Source: Streptomyces achromogenes (GTDB taxonomy: Bacteria; Actinomycetota; Actinomycetes; Streptomycetales; Streptomycetaceae). From it: a DNA stretch of 64,000 bases. A program made the translations under genes and the position numbers. The notes below the pieces were generated by a model, which did not search any database, was not told the origin of the DNA, and saw only the letters and a program-made list of their open reading frames with translations. The stretch lies in NCBI RefSeq assembly GCF_030816715.1, contig NZ_JAUSYH010000001.1, positions 4,774,001 to 4,838,000 of the forward strand, given 5' to 3'. This document shows positions 1-7,352 of the stretch, piece by piece; position 1 is the stretch's first letter; every line of letters begins with the position of its first letter.

Positions 1-74
1 AAGGGAGAAATGCCGCATACGGGACTACTCTGAGGGTGACATCCGTGTGTGCCGACCAGAGGAAGGTGACGGCG

Positions 75-368
75 ATGCGCATGATGCTCAGGGCGTCCAT
101 GGACACCGAGAAGGCGAACGAGGCCATCCGGAACGGGACCCTCACGAAGCTGATCCAGGAGTCGGTGGAGCAGATCAAGCCCGAAGCGGCCTACTTCACC
201 TCCGACCACGGCAAGCGCACGGCCTTTTTGGTCTTCGACATGCAGGACAGCTCGCAGATGCCCGTGCTCAGCGAGCCGTTCTTCCTGCACCTCGGGGCCG
301 AGATCACCTACACCCCGGTGATGAACATGGAGGACGTGCAGAAGGGCCTGTCCCAGCTCGGACGCTGA
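75..368 (+). CDS. small conserved protein of unknown function (97 aa)
   Basis: This short, soluble, mixed alpha/beta protein begins MRMMLRASMD and has no signal peptide or membrane segment. I chose the ATG at 75 because a purine-rich AGGAAGG lies eight bases upstream; an in-frame ATG at 36 would add 13 residues but lacks a site. I recall close relatives in many Streptomyces that are often labelled panthothenate synthetase, a label the sequence does not support, since it is far too short and has no nucleotide-binding motif. The length suggests a dimeric ferredoxin-like or DUF3303-type fold, but that is inference. It converges with the next gene, with 28 bases between stops. Confidence 0.75.
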   Translation: MRMMLRASMDTEKANEAIRNGTLTKLIQESVEQIKPEAAYFTSDHGKRTAFLVFDMQDSSQMPVLSEPFFLHLGAEITYTPVMNMEDVQKGLSQLGR

Positions 369-396
369 CCCGCGGTCAGTGGCGGAGGTGGCCGGC

Positions 397-1047
397 TCAA
401 CTGAAGACGATCATCGACCCCTGCGCCAGACTCCGCGTCGCCGCCGCGTGCAGCCCGAGCCAGACGTGCCGTTCGCGGGCGAAGGGGCTGGGGTCGTACG
501 GGGCCGGCACAGCCGGCTCCTCCAACTCGGTTGGTCCGGCGGGCGGTTGGGGGGCCGCCGGGGGATTGGCCGGATCGATGCCGATGGACGGCGCCACGAA
601 CTCGAGTTCCCGCAGCAGCGACTGCGCGGAGCCCAGCGGGCCGCCGCCCGCGAGGAGTTCGTCGTTCGACAGAGGCTGCGGGAAGTCCACGGGGACGTAC
701 GCGCCCGCGTGGTCGTAGTGCCAGACCAGGTGGGACTGCTGGGCCGTCGCCTGGAACATCTCCAGCAGCTGCTCGTAGTCGCCGCCCAGCTCGTCCACCG
801 GCGTCACCGGCAGCTGGCACACCTGGAGCAGGTAGGCACGGCGCAGGAAGTGCAGGGCGTCGTAGTCGAAGCCCGCGACCGGGGCGACCTCCCCGGACAG
901 GCCCGGCATGTACTGGTACACCGGCACCGGCGGGAGTCCCGCCTCCGCCAGCACCTTGTTGTACTGGGCGAGTTCGTCCGCGAAGGGGTTGTCGGGGGTG
1001 TGGCACAACACGTCGACGAGCGGCACCAGCCACAGGTCACAGGCCAA
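397..1047 (-). CDS. conserved hypothetical protein (216 aa)
   Basis: I do not recognise a named family. The protein is soluble, has no signal peptide and no clear catalytic motif. The first 150 residues are acidic and aromatic and probably folded. A proline- and alanine-rich linker (about residues 160-185) follows, then a short conserved-looking tail. The ATG start is preceded by GAGGAGCTCT-like purines, which suits a ribosome binding site. It lies downstream of, and on the same strand as, the glycosyltransferase gene with about 60 bases between them, so the two could share a transcript. Third-position GC is high throughout, which supports real coding. Confidence 0.7.
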   Translation of the reverse strand: MACDLWLVPLVDVLCHTPDNPFADELAQYNKVLAEAGLPPVPVYQYMPGLSGEVAPVAGFDYDALHFLRRAYLLQVCQLPVTPVDELGGDYEQLLEMFQATAQQSHLVWHYDHAGAYVPVDFPQPLSNDELLAGGGPLGSAQSLLRELEFVAPSIGIDPANPPAAPQPPAGPTELEEPAVPAPYDPSPFARERHVWLGLHAAATRSLAQGSMIVFS

Positions 1048-1106
1048 AGAGAGCTCCTCACTCAGTGCGTTGACCGGTCAGGGAAGACTAGTCGGTGCGG
1101 CACGCG

Positions 1107-3587
1107 TCAGCTCCCCTCGTGCAGATCCCATACCCACACTCCGGCCACCCGCCTCCCCGGCCGGCCGACCAGTTCGTCCACCGTCTCACGCAGCCGGTCC
1201 GCGTGCCGCCGAGGGACCAGCACCAGCGCGCCCGCCCGCCAGTACGCGAAGTCCTCGCGGGCCTCGGCGCGGGCCCGGGCGTCGATCACCGGGATCACGC
1301 CGGTCTGGCGCACGTCGCGCAGCAGACTCGCCGTGAAGCGCAGCGGGACGCCGTAGACGCCGGTGCGGTCGCCGTCCCCGTAGGGGCCGTTGAAGTAGCC
1401 GCCGGGCATCCGGAAGCCGAGTCCGGACGCCGTCTGCCAGTGCAGGGCCTCGGCGTCCTCCGGTTCGGCGAGCGGCACCGGGACCAGCGTCTCGCCGGGC
1501 CGGACGTACGCCTTCCAGGCGCCGTCCGCGAAGAAGACGGGCGTCTCGGCGCGCGGCTCGGACCTCAGCGGCGCCGGCACGAGGGGGAGCAGGGCGACGC
1601 AGACGGCGAGCAGCCCGGCGTACTGGGTGCCGAGCCGGCGGGCGTGGGCCAGCCGGTCGACGGCCAGGGCGAGCAGCATGCCGAGCGGCGGGGCGCAGAC
1701 CAGCGCGACCCGGCTCTCGATGACCGACTCGAAGAGCGGGAGGCCGGACAGCAGGGCCCAGGGGCCGGGCACGGTGACGCCGGTGAGGGGCACGGCGACG
1801 TGCGGGCCGAGGGACAGCACCGCCGCGGCCAGCGCCGTGCCGGCCAGCGCCTTGACCGCGGGCCGTCGCCACAGCAGCGCGGTGATCGCGAACGCGAGCA
1901 GGACCAGCGGCCAGCCGTAGAAGGCGTTCTGCTCGGTGGGGTTGAGGGAGAGCGCGCCGGCGCGTGCGGTGTCGCCCGCGATCAGCGAACGCCCGGCGAA
2001 CGAGACCAGCGCGCGCAGCGAGTTGGCGACCCCGGGCGCGGAGCCGTGGTCGATGCTCGTGTAGCTCTGCGGCCCGGAGAACTGCCAGGCCAGCGGATAG
2101 AGGACGAGCGGCAGGCAGACGGCCGCGGCGATCGCGAGACCGTTCAGCAGCGGGCGGGCCGCCGCGCGCGCCACACCGGGGCGCGCGGCGCCGTAGGCCA
2201 CGGCGAACAGGAGCATGCCCAGGGCGGCGAGCAGCAGGGACTCCTGGCCGAGGAAGAACTGGTAGGCCGCCATCAGGCCGAGGACGACCGCGTCGCGGGT
2301 GGTCCGCTGCCCGGTCGTCAGCCGCAGGGCGCGCTCGATGATCGGCGGGATCATGAAGAGCACGACGAAGTTCGGGTGGGCGTTGGCGTGGCCGACCATC
2401 GGCGGGGCGAACGCGGCCAGCGCGGCTCCGGTGAAGGCGGCCGCCCGCTGTGTCACGAGCCGTCGCACGATCAGCCGGTACCAGGCGACGGCGGTGGCGG
2501 CCAGACCGAGCGTCATCACCAGGCTGAGCGCGACGGCGGGTCCGAACAGCAGGGTCACGGGTGTGAGCGGCACCGACAGGCCCGGCATCGCCGTGTTGGC
2601 CATCAGGTTCACGCCGCCGGGGAAGCCCTGGAGGTCGGTGAACAGGGGGTTGCGCAGGTGGGCGACGTTGTCGGCGGTCACCGCGAAGAACCACTCCCAC
2701 TGGTTCTGGTCCTGGAGGGAGTCGGTGAGATAGCGCTGCGCCGGGTCGAGGAAGCGGCCGGAGAAGAGGGTGACCGAAAGCGCGAGGAAGAGGACGGCGG
2801 CCAGGACGTCCGCGGGTCTCGGCACGGGCAGGCGCAGCCGGACGAGGTCGCGCAGGAAGCGGAGGTAGTCCGCCGGGCGGACCTTCGAGCCGGGCTGGTG
2901 GGACCAGTGCACGGGCACCTCGGCGACCGGCCAGTGCGCCTGCCGGAAGTGGCGCAGCACCTCCACGTCGATGGCCCAGCCGTCGAGGCGGGAGGCGGCG
3001 AAGGCGGTACGGGCCTTGTCGCCGTCGAAGAGCTTGAACCCGCACTGGGTGTCGTGCGTCCCGGGCAGCGTCGTCCGGCGTATGAGCAGGTTGCCGGCGG
3101 CGCCGAGGAGTTCGCGCAGCCGGTGCTGACGGCTGCCGAGGGTGGCGCCGGGGACGGCCCGTGAGCCGATCGCCGCCGCGTGCCCGTCGGCGAGCGCCCG
3201 CTCCAGGCGCGCCAGCTCCTCGACGGGGGTGGCGAGGTCGGCGTCCGTGACCAGCACCCGGCGGCCCCGGCTGGCGGCGACGCCGAGGCGCAGGGCGTGG
3301 CCCTTGCCCCGGCGGCCGGTGCCGGAGCCGGTGACGAGCCGGACGCGCGGGTCGCGGCGGACGGTGACGAGTTCGCGGGTGGCGTCGGTGGAACCGTCGT
3401 CGGCGACCACGATCTCCCAGCTGCCCCGGTGGCTCCCGGGGGCGTCCAGGTGGCGGCTGACCGCGTCCAGGGTGGGGCCGAGTCGTCGTTCCTCGTTGTA
3501 GGCGGGGACGACGACGGACAGCTCGACGGCGGGGGCGGCCGACGGCGCGGTGGGGGCGTGCACGGCAGGGGCGTCCGCCCGGCTCAT
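1107..3587 (-). CDS. GT2 glycosyltransferase fused to polytopic membrane domain
   Basis: The protein has about 826 residues. Residues 22-245 are a family 2 glycosyltransferase resembling dolichyl/polyprenyl-phosphate sugar transferases: VVVPAYNEE at 25-33, DDGS at 63-66, the metal-binding DAD at 115-117, and a typical CGFKLF segment near 180. The rest is strongly hydrophobic with roughly ten or more membrane segments and a final exposed region, as in GT-C or YfhO-like enzymes that transfer sugars from lipid carriers outside the cell. A simple model is that the N-terminal domain charges a polyprenyl phosphate and the C-terminal domain uses or flips it. The ATG start overlaps the stop of the upstream GntR gene (ATGA), so the two are translationally coupled. 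Confidence 0.85.
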   Translation of the reverse strand: MSRADAPAVHAPTAPSAAPAVELSVVVPAYNEERRLGPTLDAVSRHLDAPGSHRGSWEIVVADDGSTDATRELVTVRRDPRVRLVTGSGTGRRGKGHALRLGVAASRGRRVLVTDADLATPVEELARLERALADGHAAAIGSRAVPGATLGSRQHRLRELLGAAGNLLIRRTTLPGTHDTQCGFKLFDGDKARTAFAASRLDGWAIDVEVLRHFRQAHWPVAEVPVHWSHQPGSKVRPADYLRFLRDLVRLRLPVPRPADVLAAVLFLALSVTLFSGRFLDPAQRYLTDSLQDQNQWEWFFAVTADNVAHLRNPLFTDLQGFPGGVNLMANTAMPGLSVPLTPVTLLFGPAVALSLVMTLGLAATAVAWYRLIVRRLVTQRAAAFTGAALAAFAPPMVGHANAHPNFVVLFMIPPIIERALRLTTGQRTTRDAVVLGLMAAYQFFLGQESLLLAALGMLLFAVAYGAARPGVARAAARPLLNGLAIAAAVCLPLVLYPLAWQFSGPQSYTSIDHGSAPGVANSLRALVSFAGRSLIAGDTARAGALSLNPTEQNAFYGWPLVLLAFAITALLWRRPAVKALAGTALAAAVLSLGPHVAVPLTGVTVPGPWALLSGLPLFESVIESRVALVCAPPLGMLLALAVDRLAHARRLGTQYAGLLAVCVALLPLVPAPLRSEPRAETPVFFADGAWKAYVRPGETLVPVPLAEPEDAEALHWQTASGLGFRMPGGYFNGPYGDGDRTGVYGVPLRFTASLLRDVRQTGVIPVIDARARAEAREDFAYWRAGALVLVPRRHADRLRETVDELVGRPGRRVAGVWVWDLHEGS

Positions 3588-4285
3588 CCCGCGGCCAGCC
3601 GCTCGATCAGGGTGATGGACTCGTCGTTGTACGCGGCGAGCATCCTGCGGGCGGTGGCGGTGTCGCGGCGGTACAGGGCGTCGACGAGTTCGGTGTGGCC
3701 GGACCACAGGAAGCCGCGCAGATCGCTCAGTCGGCGCAGGTGCTGCACCGTGCACACCCAGGACTGCACGCGCAGCCGGTGCAGGAAGTCGGCGAGATAG
3801 GGGTTGCCGAAGAAGGCGCTCAGCTCGCGCCAGAAGCGCAGGTCGTAGCCGATGAGGACGGTGAGGTCGCCGGCGGCCGCGGCCCGTCCCGCCTCCTCGC
3901 CGCGCCGGCGCACCCCGGCGATGGCGGCCGCGGTCCGCGGGTCCTCGAAGTCCCGCTGGTCCTGGCGGCCTCCCTCGAGGGCGATGAACATGCCCTCGAT
4001 GATCAGGTTGCGCGCCTCGATCATGCCGCGGTAGTCCTCGACGGAGTACTCGTGGACCCGGAAGCCCCGGTGCTGGTCGGCGTCGAGGAGGCCCTGGGCC
4101 GAGAGGTCGACGAGGGCCTCGCGGACCGGGGTCGCGGAGACGCCGTACTGCTCGGCGATCTCCTTCACCGTGAACTCCTGCCCGGGCTGCAACCGTCCCG
4201 CCAGCACCTCGTCGCGAAGCGCGTCGGCGATCTGCTGGCGCAGGGTGCTGCGCGTCACGGCGCCGTTGCCGGTGCTGCCGGGCAT
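3584..4285 (-). CDS. GntR-family transcriptional regulator (FadR/FCD type)
   Basis: This 233-residue protein has an N-terminal winged helix-turn-helix (about residues 14-75) with the family signature LQPGQEFTVKEIAEQYGVS followed by TPVREAL. An all-helical FCD ligand domain follows (about 85-225), with histidine and acidic residues of the kind that bind a metal and a carboxylate ligand. Such regulators usually respond to small organic acids. The stop overlaps the start of the glycosyltransferase gene. A perfect inverted repeat sits just upstream of the ATG and could be an autoregulatory operator. The divergent aminotransferase lies too far away for its promoter to share this site. Confidence 0.9.
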   Translation of the reverse strand: MPGSTGNGAVTRSTLRQQIADALRDEVLAGRLQPGQEFTVKEIAEQYGVSATPVREALVDLSAQGLLDADQHRGFRVHEYSVEDYRGMIEARNLIIEGMFIALEGGRQDQRDFEDPRTAAAIAGVRRRGEEAGRAAAAGDLTVLIGYDLRFWRELSAFFGNPYLADFLHRLRVQSWVCTVQHLRRLSDLRGFLWSGHTELVDALYRRDTATARRMLAAYNDESITLIERLAAG

Positions 4286-4318
4286 GGTCGAGGCGTCTCC
4301 TCGTCGGGTGCGGAAAAG

Positions 4319-4350
4319 TGGCGTGCTCGTCGTTATGTACGAGCACGCCA
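4319..4350. promoter_or_regulatory. perfect 12-bp inverted repeat, candidate GntR operator
   Basis: TGGCGTGCTCGT and ACGAGCACGCCA form perfect arms around the 8-base spacer CGTTATGT. The site lies 33 bases upstream of the GntR start codon. The inner half-sites TCGT and ACGA resemble the dyads bound by FadR-type GntR proteins. Repression of its own operon is inferred; a leader hairpin is the alternative. Confidence 0.55.
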
Positions 4351-4387
4351 GCTTACGCGTTCGACGAAATCAAGCCCCCTTCGAGGG

Positions 4388-4462
4388 AATCCCGCCGGAA
4401 TCCCGCCGGTGTCGCCCGGAATCCCGCCGGTGTCGCCCGGAATCCCGCCGGTGTCCCGCCGG
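4388..4462. repeat. tandem 21-bp repeat, three copies plus a partial one
   Basis: The unit AATCCCGCCGGTGTCGCCCGG occurs at 4399-4419 and 4420-4440, with a variant copy at 4441-4462 and a truncated copy at 4388-4398. It lies between the GntR promoter and the 3' end of the aminotransferase gene, outside any credible coding sequence. The spacing shows no spacers of the CRISPR kind. Replication slippage is the simplest origin. Confidence 0.8.
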
Positions 4463-4528
4463 AATGCGTCGGGGGGAATCCGCGGGATTGCGGGGAAGCG
4501 GCCCCGGGGCGGGTCGCCGGCCGGGCTC

Positions 4529-5884
4529 CTACTCGGTGAACTCGTCGGCCGCCGAGAGCGCTGTGTCGAGGGCCGCGAGGCCTTCCTTGACCTCCGACTC
4601 GGAGACGTTGAGCGGCGGCACGAAATGCGTGCGGTTCATGTTCACGAACGGCCACACGCCGGCCTTCCTGGCCGCCGCGCCGAACGCGGCCATGGCCGCG
4701 TTGGCCTCGCCGGCCGCGTTGTACGGCACCAGCGGTTCGCGGGTCTCGCGGTTCTTCACCAGTTCGACCGCCCAGAACATGCCGACCCCGCGCACCTCGC
4801 CGACGCTCGGGTGGCGCTCGGCCAGTGCCCGCAGCCCCGGCTCGACGAGGGAGGCGCCGAGGCGCTTCGCGTTCTCGACGACGCCCTCCTCCGCCATGAC
4901 CTCGATCGTCGCGACGGCGGCCGCGCAGGCCAGCGGGTGCCCCGAGTACGTCAGACCGCCCGGGTAGGGCCGCTTGCCGAAGGTCTCCGCCACGGCGCCG
5001 GAGATGGCCACGCCGCCGAGCGGCACGTATCCGGAGTTCACGCCCTTGGCGAAGGTCATCAGGTCGGGCACGACGCCGGACAGGTCGGCGGCGAACCACT
5101 CGCCGGTGCGCCCGAACCCGGCCATGACCTCGTCGAGGATGAAGACGATCCCGTGCCGGTCGCAGATCTCGCGGACGCCCGCGAGGTAGCCGGGCGGCGG
5201 GACCATGATGCCGGCGGTGCCGGGGATCGTCTCGAGGATGATCGCGGCGATGGTCGCCGGCCCCTCGAAGGCGATCGTCGTCTCGAGGTGCTCGAGGGCG
5301 CGTGCGGTCTCCTGCTCCTCGGTCTCGGCGTAGAAGCGGGAGCGGTAGAGGAAGGGCGCCCAGAAGTGCACGACGCCGGCCGTCGCGGTGTCGGAGGCCC
5401 AGCGGCGCGGGTCGCCGGTGAGGTTCACTGCCTGCTGGGTGCCGCCGTGGTAGGAGCGGTAGGCGGAGAGCACCTTGGCGCGTCCGGTGTGCAGCCGGGC
5501 CATGCGCACGGCGTGCTCGACGGCGTCCGCCCCGCCGTTGGTGAAGAAGATCTTGTCCAGGTCGCCGGGGGTCCGCTCGGCGATCAGCCGGGCCGCCTCG
5601 GAGCGGGCCTCGACCGCGAAGGCGGGCGCGAAGGTGGTCAGGCGTGCGGCCTGCTCCTGTATCGCGGCGACGACCTTCGGGTGCTGGTAGCCGATGTTCG
5701 TGTAGACGAGTCCGCTGGTGAGGTCGAGGTACCGGTTGCCGTCGTAGTCCCAGAAGTACGACCCCTCGGCGCCGGCCACGGCGAGCGGGTCGATGAGCTC
5801 CTGGGCGGACCAGGAGTGGAAGACGTGCGCGCGGTCGGCGGCCTTGACGGCGGCGCCGGCCCGGGGGTCGGTCTGAGGGGTCAT
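4529..5884 (-). CDS. class III PLP-dependent aminotransferase
   Basis: This 451-residue cytosolic enzyme has the fold-type I signatures of omega-aminotransferases. The first is a glycine-rich TNGGADAVEHA cofactor-binding stretch near residue 115. The second is DEV at 251-253, which contacts the pyridine nitrogen. The Schiff-base lysine K280 lies in TFAKGVNSGYVPLG, and the class III arginine-containing C-terminal region is present. The family moves amino groups from non-alpha amines such as beta-alanine, taurine or 4-aminobutyrate to an oxoacid. The closest resemblance I can recall is to taurine-pyruvate and beta-alanine-pyruvate enzymes, but the substrate cannot be read from sequence. It is transcribed alone. 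Confidence 0.9.
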   Translation of the reverse strand: MTPQTDPRAGAAVKAADRAHVFHSWSAQELIDPLAVAGAEGSYFWDYDGNRYLDLTSGLVYTNIGYQHPKVVAAIQEQAARLTTFAPAFAVEARSEAARLIAERTPGDLDKIFFTNGGADAVEHAVRMARLHTGRAKVLSAYRSYHGGTQQAVNLTGDPRRWASDTATAGVVHFWAPFLYRSRFYAETEEQETARALEHLETTIAFEGPATIAAIILETIPGTAGIMVPPPGYLAGVREICDRHGIVFILDEVMAGFGRTGEWFAADLSGVVPDLMTFAKGVNSGYVPLGGVAISGAVAETFGKRPYPGGLTYSGHPLACAAAVATIEVMAEEGVVENAKRLGASLVEPGLRALAERHPSVGEVRGVGMFWAVELVKNRETREPLVPYNAAGEANAAMAAFGAAARKAGVWPFVNMNRTHFVPPLNVSESEVKEGLAALDTALSAADEFTE

Positions 5885-5960
5885 GCAGTGAGCGTAAATG
5901 TCCGCGATGCGGAAGCGGTATCGGCGTCCTGTTCCGTGGGCGGGGCGATTCCGCGACAGG

Positions 5961-6095
5961 TTGTCGGGCGTGGGGGAGGGGTGACGGCGGAGGGCGGGCG
6001 GCGGAGGGAGGTGACGGAGGGCGGGCGGCGGAGGGCGGGCGGCGGAGGGAGTGACGGAGGGTGGACGGCAGAGGGAGGGGCGAAGGGCGGGTGAG
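5961..6095. repeat. purine-rich imperfect repeats (GGAGGGCGGGCGGC type)
   Basis: This part of the intergenic region upstream of the aminotransferase is a run of imperfect repeats of GTGACGG, GGAGGG and GCGGGCGGC with strong G strand bias. It holds no gene. The G-runs could form quadruplexes on the plus strand, but nothing here proves a function. Confidence 0.6.
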
Positions 6096-6115
6096 GAGAC
6101 AGGCCGACAGAGGTT

Positions 6116-6150
6116 GACAGCTTGCTGTCGAAATGACAGGCTGCTGTCAT
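6116..6150. promoter_or_regulatory. two adjacent TGACAG palindromes, candidate MarR operator
   Basis: GACAGC-TT-GCTGTC (6116-6129) and ATGACAG-GCTG-CTGTCAT (6133-6150) are two perfect dyads placed three bases apart, with a further GACAG half-site at 6106-6110. They sit 43 bases upstream of the DJ-1/PfpI gene, whose coupled partner is a MarR regulator. MarR proteins bind short palindromes of this size, so control of the dj-1/marR operon by its own MarR is a reasonable inference. Confidence 0.55.
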
Positions 6151-6192
6151 GAACCTCGAGGACGGTCGAGGTCCGAGGCCTCAGGAGGAGCC

Positions 6193-6804
6193 ATGAGCGG
6201 CAAGCCCGTGCATCTCGCCGTGTACGACACGTTCGCCGACTGGGAGACGGGGTTCGCGACGGCGTACCTCGCGCGGGGCGGCCACCGGATCCGGACGGTC
6301 GGCGCGTCCACGGCGGCGCCGGTGGCCAGCATCGGCGGCCTGCGGGTCCAGCCCGACCTGGCGCTGGACGACGTGCGGCCCGAGGACAGCTCCCTGCTGA
6401 TCCTCCCGGGCGCCGACCTCTGGGACACCACCGACGACCTCGCGCCCTTCGCCCGCAAGGCGCGGGAGTTCCTCGCCGCCGGCACCCCCGTCGCCGCGAT
6501 CTGCGGGGCCACCGCCGGGCTCGCCCGCGAGGGCCTGCTCGACGAGCGCGACCACACGAGCGCGGTCTCCTTCTATCTGGCCGCCACCGGCTACCGCGGC
6601 GGCCACCGGTACACCGAGGCGGACGCGGTGACGGACGGCGCGCTGGTCACCGCCGGCCCGACCGAGCCGGTCGCCTTCGCCCGCGAGATCCTGCGCCTCC
6701 TCGGCGTGTACGAGGGCGAGGTGCTGGACGCCTGGTACCGGCTGTTCCACGACTCCGACCCGCAGGCCTACGCCGTCCTGGAGAACGCGACGGCCGGCCG
6801 GTGA
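6193..6804 (+). CDS. DJ-1/PfpI family protein
   Basis: This 203-residue protein has the DJ-1/PfpI flavodoxin-like fold, with LLILPGADLW (about residues 68-77) and the nucleophile elbow AAICGATAGL carrying the conserved Cys104. Family members act as glyoxalases, deglycase-like enzymes, chaperones or stress proteins. The absence of a helix-turn-helix argues against an AraC-type fusion. The ATG at 6193 has an ideal AGGAGG site and excludes a 20-residue upstream extension. It is translationally coupled to the MarR gene (GTGA overlap), which suggests induction by an electrophile or oxidant sensed by MarR. Confidence 0.88.
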   Translation: MSGKPVHLAVYDTFADWETGFATAYLARGGHRIRTVGASTAAPVASIGGLRVQPDLALDDVRPEDSSLLILPGADLWDTTDDLAPFARKAREFLAAGTPVAAICGATAGLAREGLLDERDHTSAVSFYLAATGYRGGHRYTEADAVTDGALVTAGPTEPVAFAREILRLLGVYEGEVLDAWYRLFHDSDPQAYAVLENATAGR

Positions 6805-7259
6805 GCGCGCGGCGCCAGGAACTGCTGAGCCGCAGCGCCCTAGGGGTCTTCCGGCTCAACGGCCAGTTCCTCGCCGTCGCGGAGGAACTGGCCGGCCCGT
6901 CCGGCCTCTCCGCCGCCCGGTGGCAGGTGCTCGGCGCGGTCCTCGGCGAACCGCTGCCGGTGTCCGGCATCGCCCGCGCCATGGGCATCACCCGGCAGAG
7001 CGTGCAGCGGATCGCCGACCTGCTGGTCGAGCACGGGCTCGCCGAATACCTGCCCAACCCCGCCCACCGGCGCGCCAAGCTGCTCGCCCCCACCGAGTCG
7101 GGACGGGCCGCGGTCGCCCGCATCGACCCCGGGCACGCGGCCTTCGCCGACCGCCTGGCGCGGGCGTACGGAGAGGCGGAGCTCGCCGAGGCCGTACACG
7201 TCCTGGAACGCCTGTCCAAGGTGCTGGACGCACTGGAGCAGCCCGTTACGCAACCGTAG
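6801..7259 (+). CDS. MarR-family transcriptional regulator
   Basis: This 152-residue winged-helix protein starts with GTG inside the stop of the preceding gene. The recognition part reads GIARAMGITRQSVQRIADLLVEHGL and is followed by a wing with NPAHRRAKLL, the classic MarR layout. N- and C-terminal helices would form the dimer interface. It has no conserved cysteine pair, so a ligand rather than disulfide switching is more likely. The adjacent TGACAG dyads upstream of the operon are its probable target. Confidence 0.88.
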   Translation: MSARRQELLSRSALGVFRLNGQFLAVAEELAGPSGLSAARWQVLGAVLGEPLPVSGIARAMGITRQSVQRIADLLVEHGLAEYLPNPAHRRAKLLAPTESGRAAVARIDPGHAAFADRLARAYGEAELAEAVHVLERLSKVLDALEQPVTQP

Positions 7260-7309
7260 ACATCGGGCCGCACAACTCCCCGAACGGCCGGATTATTCTC
7301 GGCTGGATT

Positions 7310-7334
7310 GCACATGTCCCGATCACACATGTGC
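7310..7334. promoter_or_regulatory. inverted repeat upstream of protein kinase gene
   Basis: GCACATGT and ACATGTGC form perfect 8-bp arms around a 9-base spacer, ending 18 bases before the kinase start. An AT-rich TATTCT (7294-7299) just upstream could be a -10 element, which would place the dyad around the transcription start. This may be an operator or a leader hairpin; I see no way to choose. Confidence 0.4.
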
Positions 7335-7352
7335 GGGAAAGGCGGCGCTGCG

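Noticed and set aside
1095..3164. 689-codon open frame on the plus strand opposite the glycosyltransferase
   Set aside because: The translation is a charged, repetitive mixture with no domain. The minus strand encodes a clear GT2/membrane protein, and long shadow frames are normal in high-GC DNA.
4388..4462. 21-bp repeats considered as a CRISPR array
   Set aside because: The copies are contiguous with no unique spacers, and no cas gene is present.
3695..6094. 799-codon plus-strand frame across the GntR and aminotransferase genes
   Set aside because: It crosses two well-supported minus-strand genes and the repeat between them, and has no recognisable domain.
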